Positions 34,527-42,960 of a stretch of DNA of 64,000 bases are shown here, in pieces. The notes under the pieces are model-generated. The model made no database searches. It saw only the letters and a list, made by a program, of their open reading frames with translations, and had not been told where the DNA came from. The translations under genes and the position numbers were made by a program. Where the stretch lies: positions 124,001 to 188,000 of the forward strand of contig NZ_JADPZX010000003.1 in the NCBI RefSeq assembly GCF_015712165.1, given 5' to 3'. Within the stretch, counting starts at the first letter, position 1. Every line of letters starts with the position of its first letter. The DNA is from Streptomyces spinoverrucosus. Its GTDB lineage: Bacteria; Actinomycetota; Actinomycetes; Streptomycetales; Streptomycetaceae.

Positions 34527-35575
34527 CGTACGACCTCCATGGCCCGCTCCGTGTCGAGACCGAACTCCCGCTGCGCCCGTGCCACCATCTCCCGCGCGTG
34601 CCGCAGCCCTATGCGATCCAGCTCCCGGGCCAGTTCGTCCAGCTCGGCGGCGGTCTCGGCGCGGTCGCGGCCCAGCTGGGCGCGCGACTTGGCCAGACCG
34701 AGCCGGGCGAGTGCCTCGCCGCGCGGTTCGCTCATGCCGCGGAACTCCGCCAGCGCCTGCTCGTAGAGGTCGCGGGCCTGCGCGTAGCGACCGGCGCGGT
34801 AGAGGACGTTGCCGCGCATCTTGTGGTTGTAGGCCAGCGCGCTCGTCAGGTTCATCGCCCGGCACGTGGCCTCCGCCTCGCTCAGCAGGGCGAGCGCCCG
34901 GTCCGTGTCGCCGTCGCGGACGGAGACGACGTCGGCGAGGCCGCGCAGCGCCCAGGCGTGACCGCGCCGGTCGTCGGCGCGCGCCGCGATCCCGGCCGCC
35001 TCCTCGAACAGGGCGTACGCCCGGTCGTACGACCCGGTGTTGCGGTGCATCTGCGCGATGCCCTCCAGCGCCCACACCGTGTGCCGCGCCTCGCCGCGCC
35101 GGCGGGCCTCGGCCAGCAGTTGCTCGTGCAGCCTGCCGACGGCCTCGTAGTCGCCCTGGATGCGGCCGGTCTCGGCCAGGCCCGCCAGCGAGTAGCCGCG
35201 CACGACGATGTCGCCGCCGCGTTCGCCGAGTTCGGCGGCGAGCCCCAGCAGCCGCCGGGCCAGGGCGAACGAGCCGCGCTGCCGGGCCAGCGTGCCGCCG
35301 CTCCACAGTGCCCACGCCATCGCGGCCGTGTCGCCGGCGTCCCGGGCCGCTCGGTAACTCGCCTTCCACGCCTGCTCCGCCTCGCGCACCTGCCCCAGTC
35401 GCCGGTGCGCCTCGGCGACGGCGAGCCCGCAGCGAGCCGCCTCGCCGGGCTGCCCGGCCCGTTCGGCGGCCTTCAACTGCTCGGTGCCGGTGGCCAGTAC
35501 GTCGACCAGCGAGGAGTTCACGGACAGGGTGGTGAGGGCGCCCTGGTACTCCGGGGCGACTGCCTTGCCGTACAT
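34523..35575 (-). CDS. Tetratricopeptide-repeat protein
   Basis: A 350-residue all-helical protein, ATG 35575 with AAGGG at five bases. It contains about eight TPR-like helical pairs, for example RCGLAVAEAHRRLGQVREAEQAWKASYRAARDAGD, GDYEAVGRLHEQLLAEARRRGE and GRYAQARDLYEQALAEFRGM. No catalytic or DNA-binding domain is seen, so a scaffold or partner-binding role is likely. It is coupled by a 4-base overlap to the polyprenyl synthase gene, and its promoter region carries repeated palindromes. Confidence 0.85.
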   Translation of the reverse strand: MYGKAVAPEYQGALTTLSVNSSLVDVLATGTEQLKAAERAGQPGEAARCGLAVAEAHRRLGQVREAEQAWKASYRAARDAGDTAAMAWALWSGGTLARQRGSFALARRLLGLAAELGERGGDIVVRGYSLAGLAETGRIQGDYEAVGRLHEQLLAEARRRGEARHTVWALEGIAQMHRNTGSYDRAYALFEEAAGIAARADDRRGHAWALRGLADVVSVRDGDTDRALALLSEAEATCRAMNLTSALAYNHKMRGNVLYRAGRYAQARDLYEQALAEFRGMSEPRGEALARLGLAKSRAQLGRDRAETAAELDELARELDRIGLRHAREMVARAQREFGLDTERAMEVVR

Positions 35576-35620
35576 GTATGCCCTTCATGTATACATGGTG
35601 CGTATACATGGCGTGTATAG
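35573..35620 (-). promoter_or_regulatory. Repeated GTATAC palindromes overlapping the TPR-gene promoter
   Basis: CATGTATACATG (35586-35597) is a perfect 12-bp palindrome. A second GTATACATG lies at 35602-35610, and partial copies flank it (CATGTATG at 35573, GTGTATAG at 35613). Read on the minus strand, TATACA could be a -10 hexamer, so a bound protein would block transcription of the TPR/polyprenyl synthase pair. The block covers the start codon of the TPR gene. It stands out as AT-rich against its surroundings. Confidence 0.6.
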
Positions 35621-35752
35621 CACCCCGAAAACCCGCCCTGGCCACCCGAGGGGCCAGGGCGTCACTGTTGTCGATCAAGACGTCGGTATGGTCCGCGGGG
35701 TTGCTCGTGCGGCGTAGATCACTTCACGAAGGTGCTCGGCGGCACCGTGCGC

Positions 35753-36430
35753 TCAGCGCTGCTGGGCTCTCTGCGGGGTCGCCTCGCTCGGCCGTACGAC
35801 GACGTGTCCCTCACCCTGGAACATGAGTTGGACGGCCTCCCCGGACCCACCGCGCAGCATCGAGCCGAGGGACTGCGAGCGATGCAGGGACGTCTGCAGG
35901 CCGGCGGTCCAGCCGACGACCGCGTCCGTGTCGACGTACACCGGATACTGCGCCGAGACCGGGATGACCAGCGGATTGCCGTCACACACCAGCCCGAGCC
36001 TGCCCTGTCCGCTGAAGACACTGTTGAACAGCCCGCCGCCGGTGATGCCCGCCCCCTTCACCGTGGCGATCCGGTACGACAACGAGGCGTCGAAACACAG
36101 GACGTTGCGGCCGTTGACCGTGAACTCCTCGCCCGGGTCGACGTCGACGACGAAGCAGTTCTGCGCCTCGTGCGCGAACCAGGCCTCGCCCTGGCCGCGC
36201 ACCGCCATCAGGGGCAGGCCCTCGCCCGTGACCGCGCGCTTGAGCAGGCCGCCCACCCCCTGGCCCTTGCGTTCGAACGCGAGGCTGCCGCGGTAGGCGA
36301 TCATCGCGCCCTGCCGGGCCAGCATCTCGCCGTTGACCGCGTACTTGATGCACTTGGCGTTCTCGATCGTCATGCCCGGCGCCTGGGCGGGCTGGACCAT
36401 GTGCTCGCTGGAAAAGAGGTCACCCTTCAT
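35753..36430 (-). CDS. AIM24-family protein
   Basis: A 225-residue beta-rich protein of the AIM24 (TRAP-like) family: KYAVNGEMLARQGAMIAYRGSLAFERKGQG, GEAWFAHEAQNCFVVDVDPGEEFTVNGRNVLCFD, and GLVCDGNPLVIPVSAQYPVYVDTDAVVGWTAGL. The bacterial proteins have unknown function, but they are often encoded with TerD-type tellurium-resistance proteins. This is so here: a TerD-domain gene lies just upstream on the same strand, 116 bases away. No signal peptide is visible. Confidence 0.88.
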   Translation of the reverse strand: MKGDLFSSEHMVQPAQAPGMTIENAKCIKYAVNGEMLARQGAMIAYRGSLAFERKGQGVGGLLKRAVTGEGLPLMAVRGQGEAWFAHEAQNCFVVDVDPGEEFTVNGRNVLCFDASLSYRIATVKGAGITGGGLFNSVFSGQGRLGLVCDGNPLVIPVSAQYPVYVDTDAVVGWTAGLQTSLHRSQSLGSMLRGGSGEAVQLMFQGEGHVVVRPSEATPQRAQQR

Positions 36431-36546
36431 GCGGGCATCCTGTCCGGTGTATGGCGTTCTGCCAACATTGCCTGACGAACCGTGGGCGGTGTGCCGGATT
36501 CGTCGCCGTTCATCCGCCGCTCATCAGTGCCGTTCATCGGTGCCGT

Positions 36547-37908
36547 TCATCCGCCGCCGAAGAGCTGGGTCCAGTACGTCCCCGCCCGGCCGCCGCCGGC
36601 GAAGCCGATGCCGATGTGTGTGAAGCCGGGCTTGAGGATGTTGGCGCGATGGCCGGGGCTGTTCATCCAGCCGGTGACGACCTCGGCGGGGGAGCGCTGG
36701 CCGCAGGCTATGTTCTCGCCGATCGAGCGGCGGGTGGAACCCGCGGCGGCGGCCCGGTCCCAGGGTTGGCTGCCGTCGGGGGCGGTGTGGGAGTAGAAGT
36801 CGCGGGCCACCATGTCGGCGCTGTGCGCCTGCGCGGCCCTGGCCAGCGCCGGATCGGAGGACAGCGGCGGCAGTCCGGCGCGGGTGCGCTCGCGGTTGGT
36901 GAGGTCGATGACGTCGGCGGCGGTGCGGGTGAGGTCGGCAGGGGCGAGCGGTCTGGCCCACACCGCGGTCCAGTAGACGTCCCCGGAGCGGCCGCCGTTG
37001 GCGTGCGCGAGTCCGGCGTGTGTGAAGGCCGGGTCGAGGAGAGTGCGGCGGGGGCCGTCCGAGCGCAGGCAGTAGTCGATGAACTCGGTGGGCGTGCGCG
37101 GTCCGGAGACCAGGTGTTCGCCGATGGTGATGTATGTGAACCCGGTGGCGGTGACGCGCTGGTACACGGCGACGCCGTCCCGGCTCTCCACGCCGAGTTG
37201 GCCTGCGGCGGCCATGGCGGAGGCGTGCTGATGGGCGGCGGTGGTGAGGCGGGGGTCGAGCGAGACGGGTGGGGAACCGGCTTGGGCGCGGGCGGGGTTG
37301 ATGAGGGGGAGGTAGCCGTGGGTGTCGGGGGCAGGCGTGGCGGTGGGGGGTGTGGCGTTCACCCGTCCGGTGGCCGAGGTGCGGGCCGTGGCCGTGTGGG
37401 TGCCGACCGGGCCGCCGGGCGGTGTGTCGTCGTCCAGGACGTCCACGCCGAAGTCGCGCGCCAGGCCCGCCAGTCCGTCGGCGTACCCCTGCCCCAGGGC
37501 GCGCACCTTCCAGCCCGCGCCGCGCCGGTACAGCTCGGCGAGCAGCAGGACCGTCTCCTGGCCGGGACGCGGGGGAGTGAACCGGGCGAGGTGGCGACCG
37601 CCGGGATCGGTGACGAACAGCGTGGGCACGGGCAGTCGGCCCAGGGGCGTGCCGGGGTCGGCGGGGCTGACGACGACCGTGACACGGGTGGCTCCGGCGC
37701 GCAGTCGCGTCGGGTCGACGGTGAGCGTGTCCCCGCGCAGGACGGCTCCCGGCGCGGACGGCTGGTTGTAGAACACGAAGTCGCTGTCGCCGCGCACCTT
37801 GCCGTCGTCGTCGGTGATGAGCGCGGACATGTCGAAAGGGCCGGGAACCCGCACGGTCAGGGCGCCGCCCGGGAGCGGCAGATTGCCGCCGGGGAGCAAC
37901 TCGCTCAT
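36547..37908 (-). CDS. TerD domain fused to two CAP domains
   Basis: A 453-residue protein with an unusual build. Residues 1-165 are a TerD domain (LPGGNLPLPGGALTVRVPG, DDDGKVRGDSDFVFYNQPSAPG, PVPTLFVTDP) with the acidic calcium-binding type loop. Residues about 200-320 are a degenerate CAP domain (NPARAQAGSPPVSLDPRL, GEHLVSGPRTPTEF), and 325-453 a canonical one (VIDLTNRERTRAGLPPL, QAHSADMVARDFYSHTAPDG, GENIACGQRSPAEVVTGW, NSPGHRANIL). No signal peptide is seen, although CAP domains are normally secreted. It precedes the AIM24 gene and is probably co-transcribed with it. Confidence 0.88.
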   Translation of the reverse strand: MSELLPGGNLPLPGGALTVRVPGPFDMSALITDDDGKVRGDSDFVFYNQPSAPGAVLRGDTLTVDPTRLRAGATRVTVVVSPADPGTPLGRLPVPTLFVTDPGGRHLARFTPPRPGQETVLLLAELYRRGAGWKVRALGQGYADGLAGLARDFGVDVLDDDTPPGGPVGTHTATARTSATGRVNATPPTATPAPDTHGYLPLINPARAQAGSPPVSLDPRLTTAAHQHASAMAAAGQLGVESRDGVAVYQRVTATGFTYITIGEHLVSGPRTPTEFIDYCLRSDGPRRTLLDPAFTHAGLAHANGGRSGDVYWTAVWARPLAPADLTRTAADVIDLTNRERTRAGLPPLSSDPALARAAQAHSADMVARDFYSHTAPDGSQPWDRAAAAGSTRRSIGENIACGQRSPAEVVTGWMNSPGHRANILKPGFTHIGIGFAGGGRAGTYWTQLFGGG

Positions 37909-37987
37909 GGTGCCGCCCTGCCGGTGTGGTCGTCGTGGTCGGAGATCCGGGGTGTTGACCGGACAACGCGCACCGGCGAGCGGCGGT

Positions 37988-38060
37988 TCCCCGACCCCGA
38001 CCCAGACCCAGACTCAGACCCGGACCCCGGCCCTTGGCACGACCCGGACCCACTGGACAC
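37988..38060. repeat. Degenerate hexanucleotide repeat (GACCCN)
   Basis: About twelve 6-bp units follow one another (GACCCC, GACCCA, GACTCA, GACCCG and variants). The block lies upstream of the TerD-CAP gene and just past the stop of the UBP zinc-finger gene. It is non-coding and may affect the spacing of the TerD-CAP promoter. Confidence 0.6.
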
Positions 38061-38066
38061 GCGCTC

Positions 38067-38423
38067 TCAGCGTCGCAGCGTCCGAGCCCAATCCTCGGGC
38101 ACCCGCCCGGCCGGCCCCGGCGACGGCTGGTCGGTGGGATGGCTCACCGGTGGCGCGAGCTCGGGCCCCGACCGGTACGTCTGCTGTGTGGCGAAGTTCC
38201 AGAACCACTCCTCGCCCGGCTCGAAACTCCGCATCACCGGATGCCCCGTGGCCTCGTAGTGCGCGGTGGCGTGCTGGGCGGGGGAGGAGTCGCAGCAGCC
38301 GATGTGCCCGCACTGGGCGCAGCGGCGCAGGTGGAACCACCACCCCCCGACCTCGTCGCACTCCGCGCATCCGGTGCCGCTGGGCGGGACGCTCGGGTCG
38401 ATGCCGCTGATGTCGCTGGTCAT
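38067..38423 (-). CDS. UBP-type zinc-finger protein
   Basis: A 118-residue protein, last gene of a three-gene operon. ATG 38423 has GAGGAG at five bases and overlaps the stop of the kinase gene (ATGA). The body is a ZnF-UBP domain: CAECDEVGGWWFHLRRCAQCGHIGCCDSSPAQHATAHYEATGHPVMRS, with the Cys and His set for zinc. In eukaryotes this fold reads the free C-terminus of ubiquitin. Bacteria of this group have no ubiquitin, so it may bind the C-terminus of another protein (inference). The C-terminal 35 residues look disordered. Confidence 0.88.
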   Translation of the reverse strand: MTSDISGIDPSVPPSGTGCAECDEVGGWWFHLRRCAQCGHIGCCDSSPAQHATAHYEATGHPVMRSFEPGEEWFWNFATQQTYRSGPELAPPVSHPTDQPSPGPAGRVPEDWARTLRR

Positions 38424-39880
38424 GCCGACTCCTCGGGGGCCGTCTCGTCCTCGGTGGCGGTGAGCGGAAGCAGCACCTGGAACCGCGTGTCGCCCGGCAC
38501 GGACTCCACCAGGAGGCTGCCGTGATGCTTGTTGACCACGATCCGCCAGGAGATGTCCAGGCCGAGCCCGGTGCCCTCGCCCACCGGCTTGGTGGTGAAG
38601 AAGGGGTCGAAGATACGGTCCCGGATCTCCGGTGCCACCCCGGGACCGGTGTCGCGGAACTCCACCAGCAGCCGGTCGTGGTCGAGTCCCGTCCGAACCG
38701 TCAACGCCCCCTCGCCGCCCGCGCTGTTGATCGCGGCGACCGCGTTGTCGATCAGGTTGGTCCACACCTGGTTGAGCTCCGCCGGGTAGGCGGGGATCTT
38801 CGGGATCGTACGGTCGTAGTCCTTGACGACCTCGATCCGCGGTCCGATCTTGCCCGACAGCATCAGCAGCGTGCTGTCGAGGAGTTCGTGCACGTCGGCC
38901 ATCCGGTAGGGGGCGCGGTCGAGCTGCGAGTACTGCTTCGCCGCGTCCACCAGGTGCGAGATCCGGATCGTGGAGTCCTGGATCTCGTCCATCAACAGCT
39001 CGGTCTCGACCGTGTAGTTGAGCCAGCCGATGGCGCTCGCCAGAATCTCCTCGTCCACGGCCGCCGCGACCTGGTCCAGCCAGTCGGGGTCGAGACCGGC
39101 CTGCACGAAGGTCGGCGCGAGCCGCCAGCCGTCGGAGATGCCGTGGTCGTCGAGCCAGTCGCTGACGGCGTCCTCTCGGTCCGAGGCCTCCAGCGGGCTC
39201 AACGCGGGCGCCTTGGCGACGCGTTCGGCCGTGCGCTCCTGGATCTCGATCAGCTCCGCCAGGGCCTCACGGGTGAACGTGCCCGCGGAGATGATGCTGA
39301 GCTTGTGCCGCATCTTCGCCACGCGCTCACGCAGCGACGCGGTCGCCCGTACGGCCGCGGCCGCCGGGTTGTTCAGCTCGTGCGTGAGCCCGGCCGACAA
39401 CGAACCGAGCGCCAGCAGCCGTTCGCGCTGGCCGATCATCCGCTGGGTGGCCTTCGAACCGAAGAACAGCCCCTCCAGCAGGTGGACCGCCATCGGGAAC
39501 CACTCCCGCATGATGCTCGCGAACGTGTCGGCGGGCAGCACGAAGAACCGGGTCGGCTCGGTGACCCGCATCGAGTTGTTGTAGACCTGCCGGACCCGGT
39601 CGCCGATGTACGCCTGCATGGCCCCGGCGTACACGCCGCGCTGCGAGGTGCGGGTGACCTCCACGTCGTCCGCGCCGACCCGCCGGTACAGCGCGACCGT
39701 GCCCTCGACCAGCACGTAGAAGCAGGTGGCGGGATCGCCCTCGGTGTACACCGGCCCGGGCTCGAACCGCTCCACCCGCCCCTCCGCGCACAGCCGTCCG
39801 AGCTGCTCGGGTGCGAGCTTCTCGAACAGGAACAGGGAGCCGATCTCCTCCGGGTTGCACGGCATCTGCCGACCGCTCAT
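38420..39880 (-). CDS. Cyclic-nucleotide-binding-domain histidine kinase
   Basis: A 486-residue soluble sensor kinase. Residues about 15-135 are a cNMP-binding domain (FEPGPVYTEGDPATCFYVLVEGTVALYRRV). The phosphoacceptor region is LGSLSAGLTHELNNPAAAAVRAT with His near residue 166. The C-terminal HATPase has the N box WTNLIDNAVAAINSAGG and G boxes DTGPGVAPEIRDRIFDPFFTT and GEGTGLGLDISWRIV. There is no membrane helix. ATG 39880 has GGAG at five bases and overlaps the stop of the flavoprotein gene by 4 bases, so the two products are probably made in step. It likely phosphorylates the receiver domain of that flavoprotein. Confidence 0.9.
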   Translation of the reverse strand: MSGRQMPCNPEEIGSLFLFEKLAPEQLGRLCAEGRVERFEPGPVYTEGDPATCFYVLVEGTVALYRRVGADDVEVTRTSQRGVYAGAMQAYIGDRVRQVYNNSMRVTEPTRFFVLPADTFASIMREWFPMAVHLLEGLFFGSKATQRMIGQRERLLALGSLSAGLTHELNNPAAAAVRATASLRERVAKMRHKLSIISAGTFTREALAELIEIQERTAERVAKAPALSPLEASDREDAVSDWLDDHGISDGWRLAPTFVQAGLDPDWLDQVAAAVDEEILASAIGWLNYTVETELLMDEIQDSTIRISHLVDAAKQYSQLDRAPYRMADVHELLDSTLLMLSGKIGPRIEVVKDYDRTIPKIPAYPAELNQVWTNLIDNAVAAINSAGGEGALTVRTGLDHDRLLVEFRDTGPGVAPEIRDRIFDPFFTTKPVGEGTGLGLDISWRIVVNKHHGSLLVESVPGDTRFQVLLPLTATEDETAPEESA

Positions 39881-41553
39881 GACTGCTCCAGATAACGGTG
39901 GACGAGCATGACGGCCATGGCTCCCTCCCCGACGGCGGACGCGACCCGCTTGGCCGACTCCGCGCGCGCGTCGCCCGCCACGAACACGCCGGGAACGTTG
40001 GTCTCCAGGTGGTACGGCGGCCGGTCCAGCTCCCAGTCCGCCGGTGGCCGCCCGTCGGGCGTGAGGTCGGGCCCGGCCAGGATGAACCCGCGCTCGTCGC
40101 GCAGCACCGTGCCGTCCAGCCAGTCGGTCAGCGGGGCCGCGCCGATGAACACGAACAGCCACTGCGCGTCGACCAGTTCGGTGTGCCCGCTCGCCGCGTC
40201 GCGCAGCGTCAGCTGCTCCAGGTGGTCGGAGCCGTGCGCGGCCTCCACGACCGTGCCGCAGCGCACCGAGATGTTGGGAGCCTGCTCGATCTGCTGGATG
40301 AGGTAGTAGGACATCGACGCGGACAGCGAAGCCCCGCGCACCAGCAGGGTGACCGACTTCGCGCCCCGGGCCAGGTACATCGCCGCCTGCCCGGCCGAGT
40401 TGGCGCCGCCCACGATGTACACGTCGTGGCCCTGGCAGGCCGACGCCTCGGTCAGCGACGAGCCGTAGTACACCCCGCAGCCGTTCAGTTCGTCGCAGCC
40501 CTGGGCGGCCAGCTGCCGGTACTGCACGCCGGTCGCCAGGATCACGCTGTGCGCGGCGATCGCCGAGCCGTCCGAGAACCGTACGACCCGCGCCGCCCCG
40601 TTGATCTCCAGTGCCGTCACCTCGCGCGCGGTGAGGATCTCGGCGCCGAACTTCGTGGCCTGCCGCCGCGCCCGGTCGGTGAGCTGCGCGCCCGACACGC
40701 CGTCCGGGAAGCCCAGGTAGTTCTCGATCCGCGAGCTCTGCCCGGCCTGCCCGCCGGTCGCCGACCGCTCCACCAGCACCGTCCGCAGCCCCTCCGACGC
40801 CCCGTACACGGCCGCGCCGAGCCCGGCCGGGCCGCCGCCGATGACGACCAGGTCGTAGAAGTCGGCGTTCGGCGTCGTCGCCAGTCCCACGTGCGCGGCG
40901 AGTTCGGGGGCGTCCGGCTCGACCAGGGGCGTGCCGTCCGGGGTGATCAACAGCGGCAGCCGCTGCCCGTCGGCTCCGGCCGCGGCCAGCAGGCGTCGGC
41001 CCTCGGGCTCGTCCGCCGAGTACCAGCGGTACGGCACCTGGTTGCGGGCCAGGAACTCCCGTACGTCCGTGGAGCGCGCCGACCAGCGGTGCCCCACGAC
41101 CTTGGTGCTGGGCACGGGCCGGTAGTCGCTGCGCCGCCACGCGTCCAGCAGGTCGTCGAGGACCGGGTAGAGCTTCTCCTCGGGCGGGTCCCACGGCTTG
41201 AGGAGGTAGTGGTCGAGATCGACGACGTTGATCGCGTCGATCGCCGCGTTGGTGTCCGCGTACGCGGTCAGCAGCACCCGCCGGGCGCCCGGATACACGT
41301 CCAGGGCCTGCTCCAGGAACTCGATGCCGTTCATCTGCGGCATGCGGTAGTCGGCCAGGACCACCGCCACCAGGTCGCCGCGCAGCTTCAGCTCACGCAG
41401 CGCCTCGAGCGCGGACTCGCCGGACTCCGCGCGCACGATCCGGTACGACGCGCCGTAGCGCCGCCTGAGGTCCCGGGCGACGGCACGGGAGACTCCCGGA
41501 TCGTCGTCCACGGTCATGATGACGGTCCGCGCTGCCTCGGCGGCCTGTGCCAT
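39877..41553 (-). CDS. Response-regulator receiver fused to a thioredoxin-reductase-like flavoprotein
   Basis: A 558-residue protein. Residues 10-125 are a receiver domain with the acidic pocket VDDDPG, phospho-acceptor Asp68 in VVLADYRMPQMNG and Lys119 in YLLKPWD. About 150-225 is a thioredoxin/glutaredoxin-like domain without CxxC (STKVVGHRWSARSTDVREFLARNQVPYRW). About 232-550 is a TrxR-type module with FAD (LVVIGGGPAGLGAAVYGAS) and NAD(P) (YIVGGANSAGQAAMYLA) folds. The usual redox-active CATC is replaced by NGCGVYY, so disulfide transfer is not expected. First gene of a coupled three-gene operon with a cNMP-binding kinase and a UBP zinc finger. Confidence 0.92.
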   Translation of the reverse strand: MAQAAEAARTVIMTVDDDPGVSRAVARDLRRRYGASYRIVRAESGESALEALRELKLRGDLVAVVLADYRMPQMNGIEFLEQALDVYPGARRVLLTAYADTNAAIDAINVVDLDHYLLKPWDPPEEKLYPVLDDLLDAWRRSDYRPVPSTKVVGHRWSARSTDVREFLARNQVPYRWYSADEPEGRRLLAAAGADGQRLPLLITPDGTPLVEPDAPELAAHVGLATTPNADFYDLVVIGGGPAGLGAAVYGASEGLRTVLVERSATGGQAGQSSRIENYLGFPDGVSGAQLTDRARRQATKFGAEILTAREVTALEINGAARVVRFSDGSAIAAHSVILATGVQYRQLAAQGCDELNGCGVYYGSSLTEASACQGHDVYIVGGANSAGQAAMYLARGAKSVTLLVRGASLSASMSYYLIQQIEQAPNISVRCGTVVEAAHGSDHLEQLTLRDAASGHTELVDAQWLFVFIGAAPLTDWLDGTVLRDERGFILAGPDLTPDGRPPADWELDRPPYHLETNVPGVFVAGDARAESAKRVASAVGEGAMAVMLVHRYLEQS

Positions 41554-41674
41554 ACGTCTCCCACCCCGAGCGGTCGGTGTCAGGGCACGGCGGCCCCGTC
41601 GTCACCGCGCCGGTCCGGCCATCGTATGTTCGTTCGCCCCGTTTCGCTCAGGTGAGGCGGATGAGCAGCACGGT

Positions 41675-42028
41675 TCAGTGGTGCCGCGACCGCAGGACGC
41701 AGAACTCGTTGCCCTCCGGATCCGCGAGCACCACCCACGTCTGCTCGCCCTGGCCGATGTCCGCGTACCGCGCGCCGAGGGCGAGGAGGCGGGTGACCTC
41801 GGCCTCCTGGTCGTCGGGGCGGAAGTCGAGGTGGAGGCGGTTCTTGCCGGACTTGCCCTCCGGCACCGGTTCGAAGATCATCCCCGGCAGCCGGTCCGCG
41901 GCCGGCCGGATCTCGAAGTCCTCGGTCGTCTCGTTGATCACGACCCAGCCGAGCGCCTCCGCCCACCAGTTCCCCAGGGCGACCGGATCGGCGGCGTCCA
42001 TGACTACTTGCTCCCATTCGAGGCTCAT
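41675..42028 (-). CDS. Small VOC (glyoxalase-fold) protein
   Basis: A 117-residue single-module glyoxalase-like protein: LEWEQVVMDAADPVALGNWWAEALGW, IFEPVPEGKSGKNRLHLDFRPDDQEAEVTRLLALGA and VLADPEGNEFCVLRS. ATG 42028 gives the normal N-terminus, though a Shine-Dalgarno is weak. Proteins of this subgroup are abundant in Streptomyces and uncharacterised. It is divergent from the universal stress protein gene. Confidence 0.87.
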   Translation of the reverse strand: MSLEWEQVVMDAADPVALGNWWAEALGWVVINETTEDFEIRPAADRLPGMIFEPVPEGKSGKNRLHLDFRPDDQEAEVTRLLALGARYADIGQGEQTWVVLADPEGNEFCVLRSRHH

Positions 42029-42089
42029 GTCAGCAGGGTAGGGAAGACTGATCGGTGACGGATGTGACGCGACACGAGGAGGCAGCCGG

Positions 42090-42959
42090 ATGACGCGCCC
42101 GATCACCGCAGGGGTCGACGGATCGCAGGAGAGCCTCGCCGCGCTGGCCTGGGCGGGCCGCGAGGCCGTCCGGCGCGGACGGGCGCTGCGGGTGGTGCAC
42201 GCCTGGCGGTACGAGCCGCACGAGGCCGTCGAGGGCGACCGCCAGACGCAGGCCGGGTGGGTGCGGGACGCCGTGGACGCGGGCGTGCGGACCGTCAGCG
42301 GGCGGTACGCCGACCTTGAGGTGACCACCGACATCGTGGAGGGCGACGTCGTCGACACCCTCACCGCTGCGGCGGCCGAGTCCGAGATGCTGGTGCTGGG
42401 CTCGCGCGGGCACGGCCGGGTCGTGGGCTTTCTGCTCGGCTCGGTGGGTCAGCAGGTGATCGCCGAGACCGCGCGCCCGGTCGTCCTGGTGCGGTCCGGG
42501 GACCGCGCCGCGACCGAGGTGGACGGCCGCGAGATCGTCGTCGGGCAGGAGGGCGAGGCGGAGGACAGCGCGGCCGCGCTGGGGTTCGCGTTCGAGACGG
42601 CCGCCGCGCGCGGGGCGACCGTGCGGGCGGTGCGGGCCTGGACGCTGCCGCCGGTGTTCGCCTACAGCCCCGGCTCGCTGAAGCTGCTCGACGAGGCGGG
42701 CGGGCCTGAGCCGTACGAGAAGAAGGCGCTGGCCGACGCGTTGCAGCCGTGGCGGGAGCGGTTCCCGGACGTGCCGGTGGTCGAGCAGGTGGAGATGGGC
42801 AGCGCGGGGCAGGTGCTGCTGTCGGTGTCCGGGCGGGCCCAGCTGATGGTCGTCGGCCGCCGGGCCCGCCGTACGGCCGTGGGCGCGCGGATCGGGTCGG
42901 TGGCGCACGGCGTGCTGCATCACGCGGAGTGCCCGGTGGCGGTCGTACCGCCCGCGTGA
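42090..42959 (+). CDS. Tandem universal stress protein (UspA)
   Basis: A 289-residue protein with two UspA domains. The first ends with the ATP-binding loop VLGSRGHGRVVGFLLGSVGQQVIAETARPVVLV, matching G-2x-G-9x-G(S/T). The second, less conserved, ends VVGRRARRTAVGARIGSVAHGVLHHAECPVAVV. ATG 42090 follows GAGGAGG at 7 bases. Usp proteins accumulate under stress and dormancy; no partner is evident here. It converges on the DUF4032 gene with one base between stops. Confidence 0.92.
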   Translation: MTRPITAGVDGSQESLAALAWAGREAVRRGRALRVVHAWRYEPHEAVEGDRQTQAGWVRDAVDAGVRTVSGRYADLEVTTDIVEGDVVDTLTAAAAESEMLVLGSRGHGRVVGFLLGSVGQQVIAETARPVVLVRSGDRAATEVDGREIVVGQEGEAEDSAAALGFAFETAAARGATVRAVRAWTLPPVFAYSPGSLKLLDEAGGPEPYEKKALADALQPWRERFPDVPVVEQVEMGSAGQVLLSVSGRAQLMVVGRRARRTAVGARIGSVAHGVLHHAECPVAVVPPA

Positions 42960-42960
42960 G

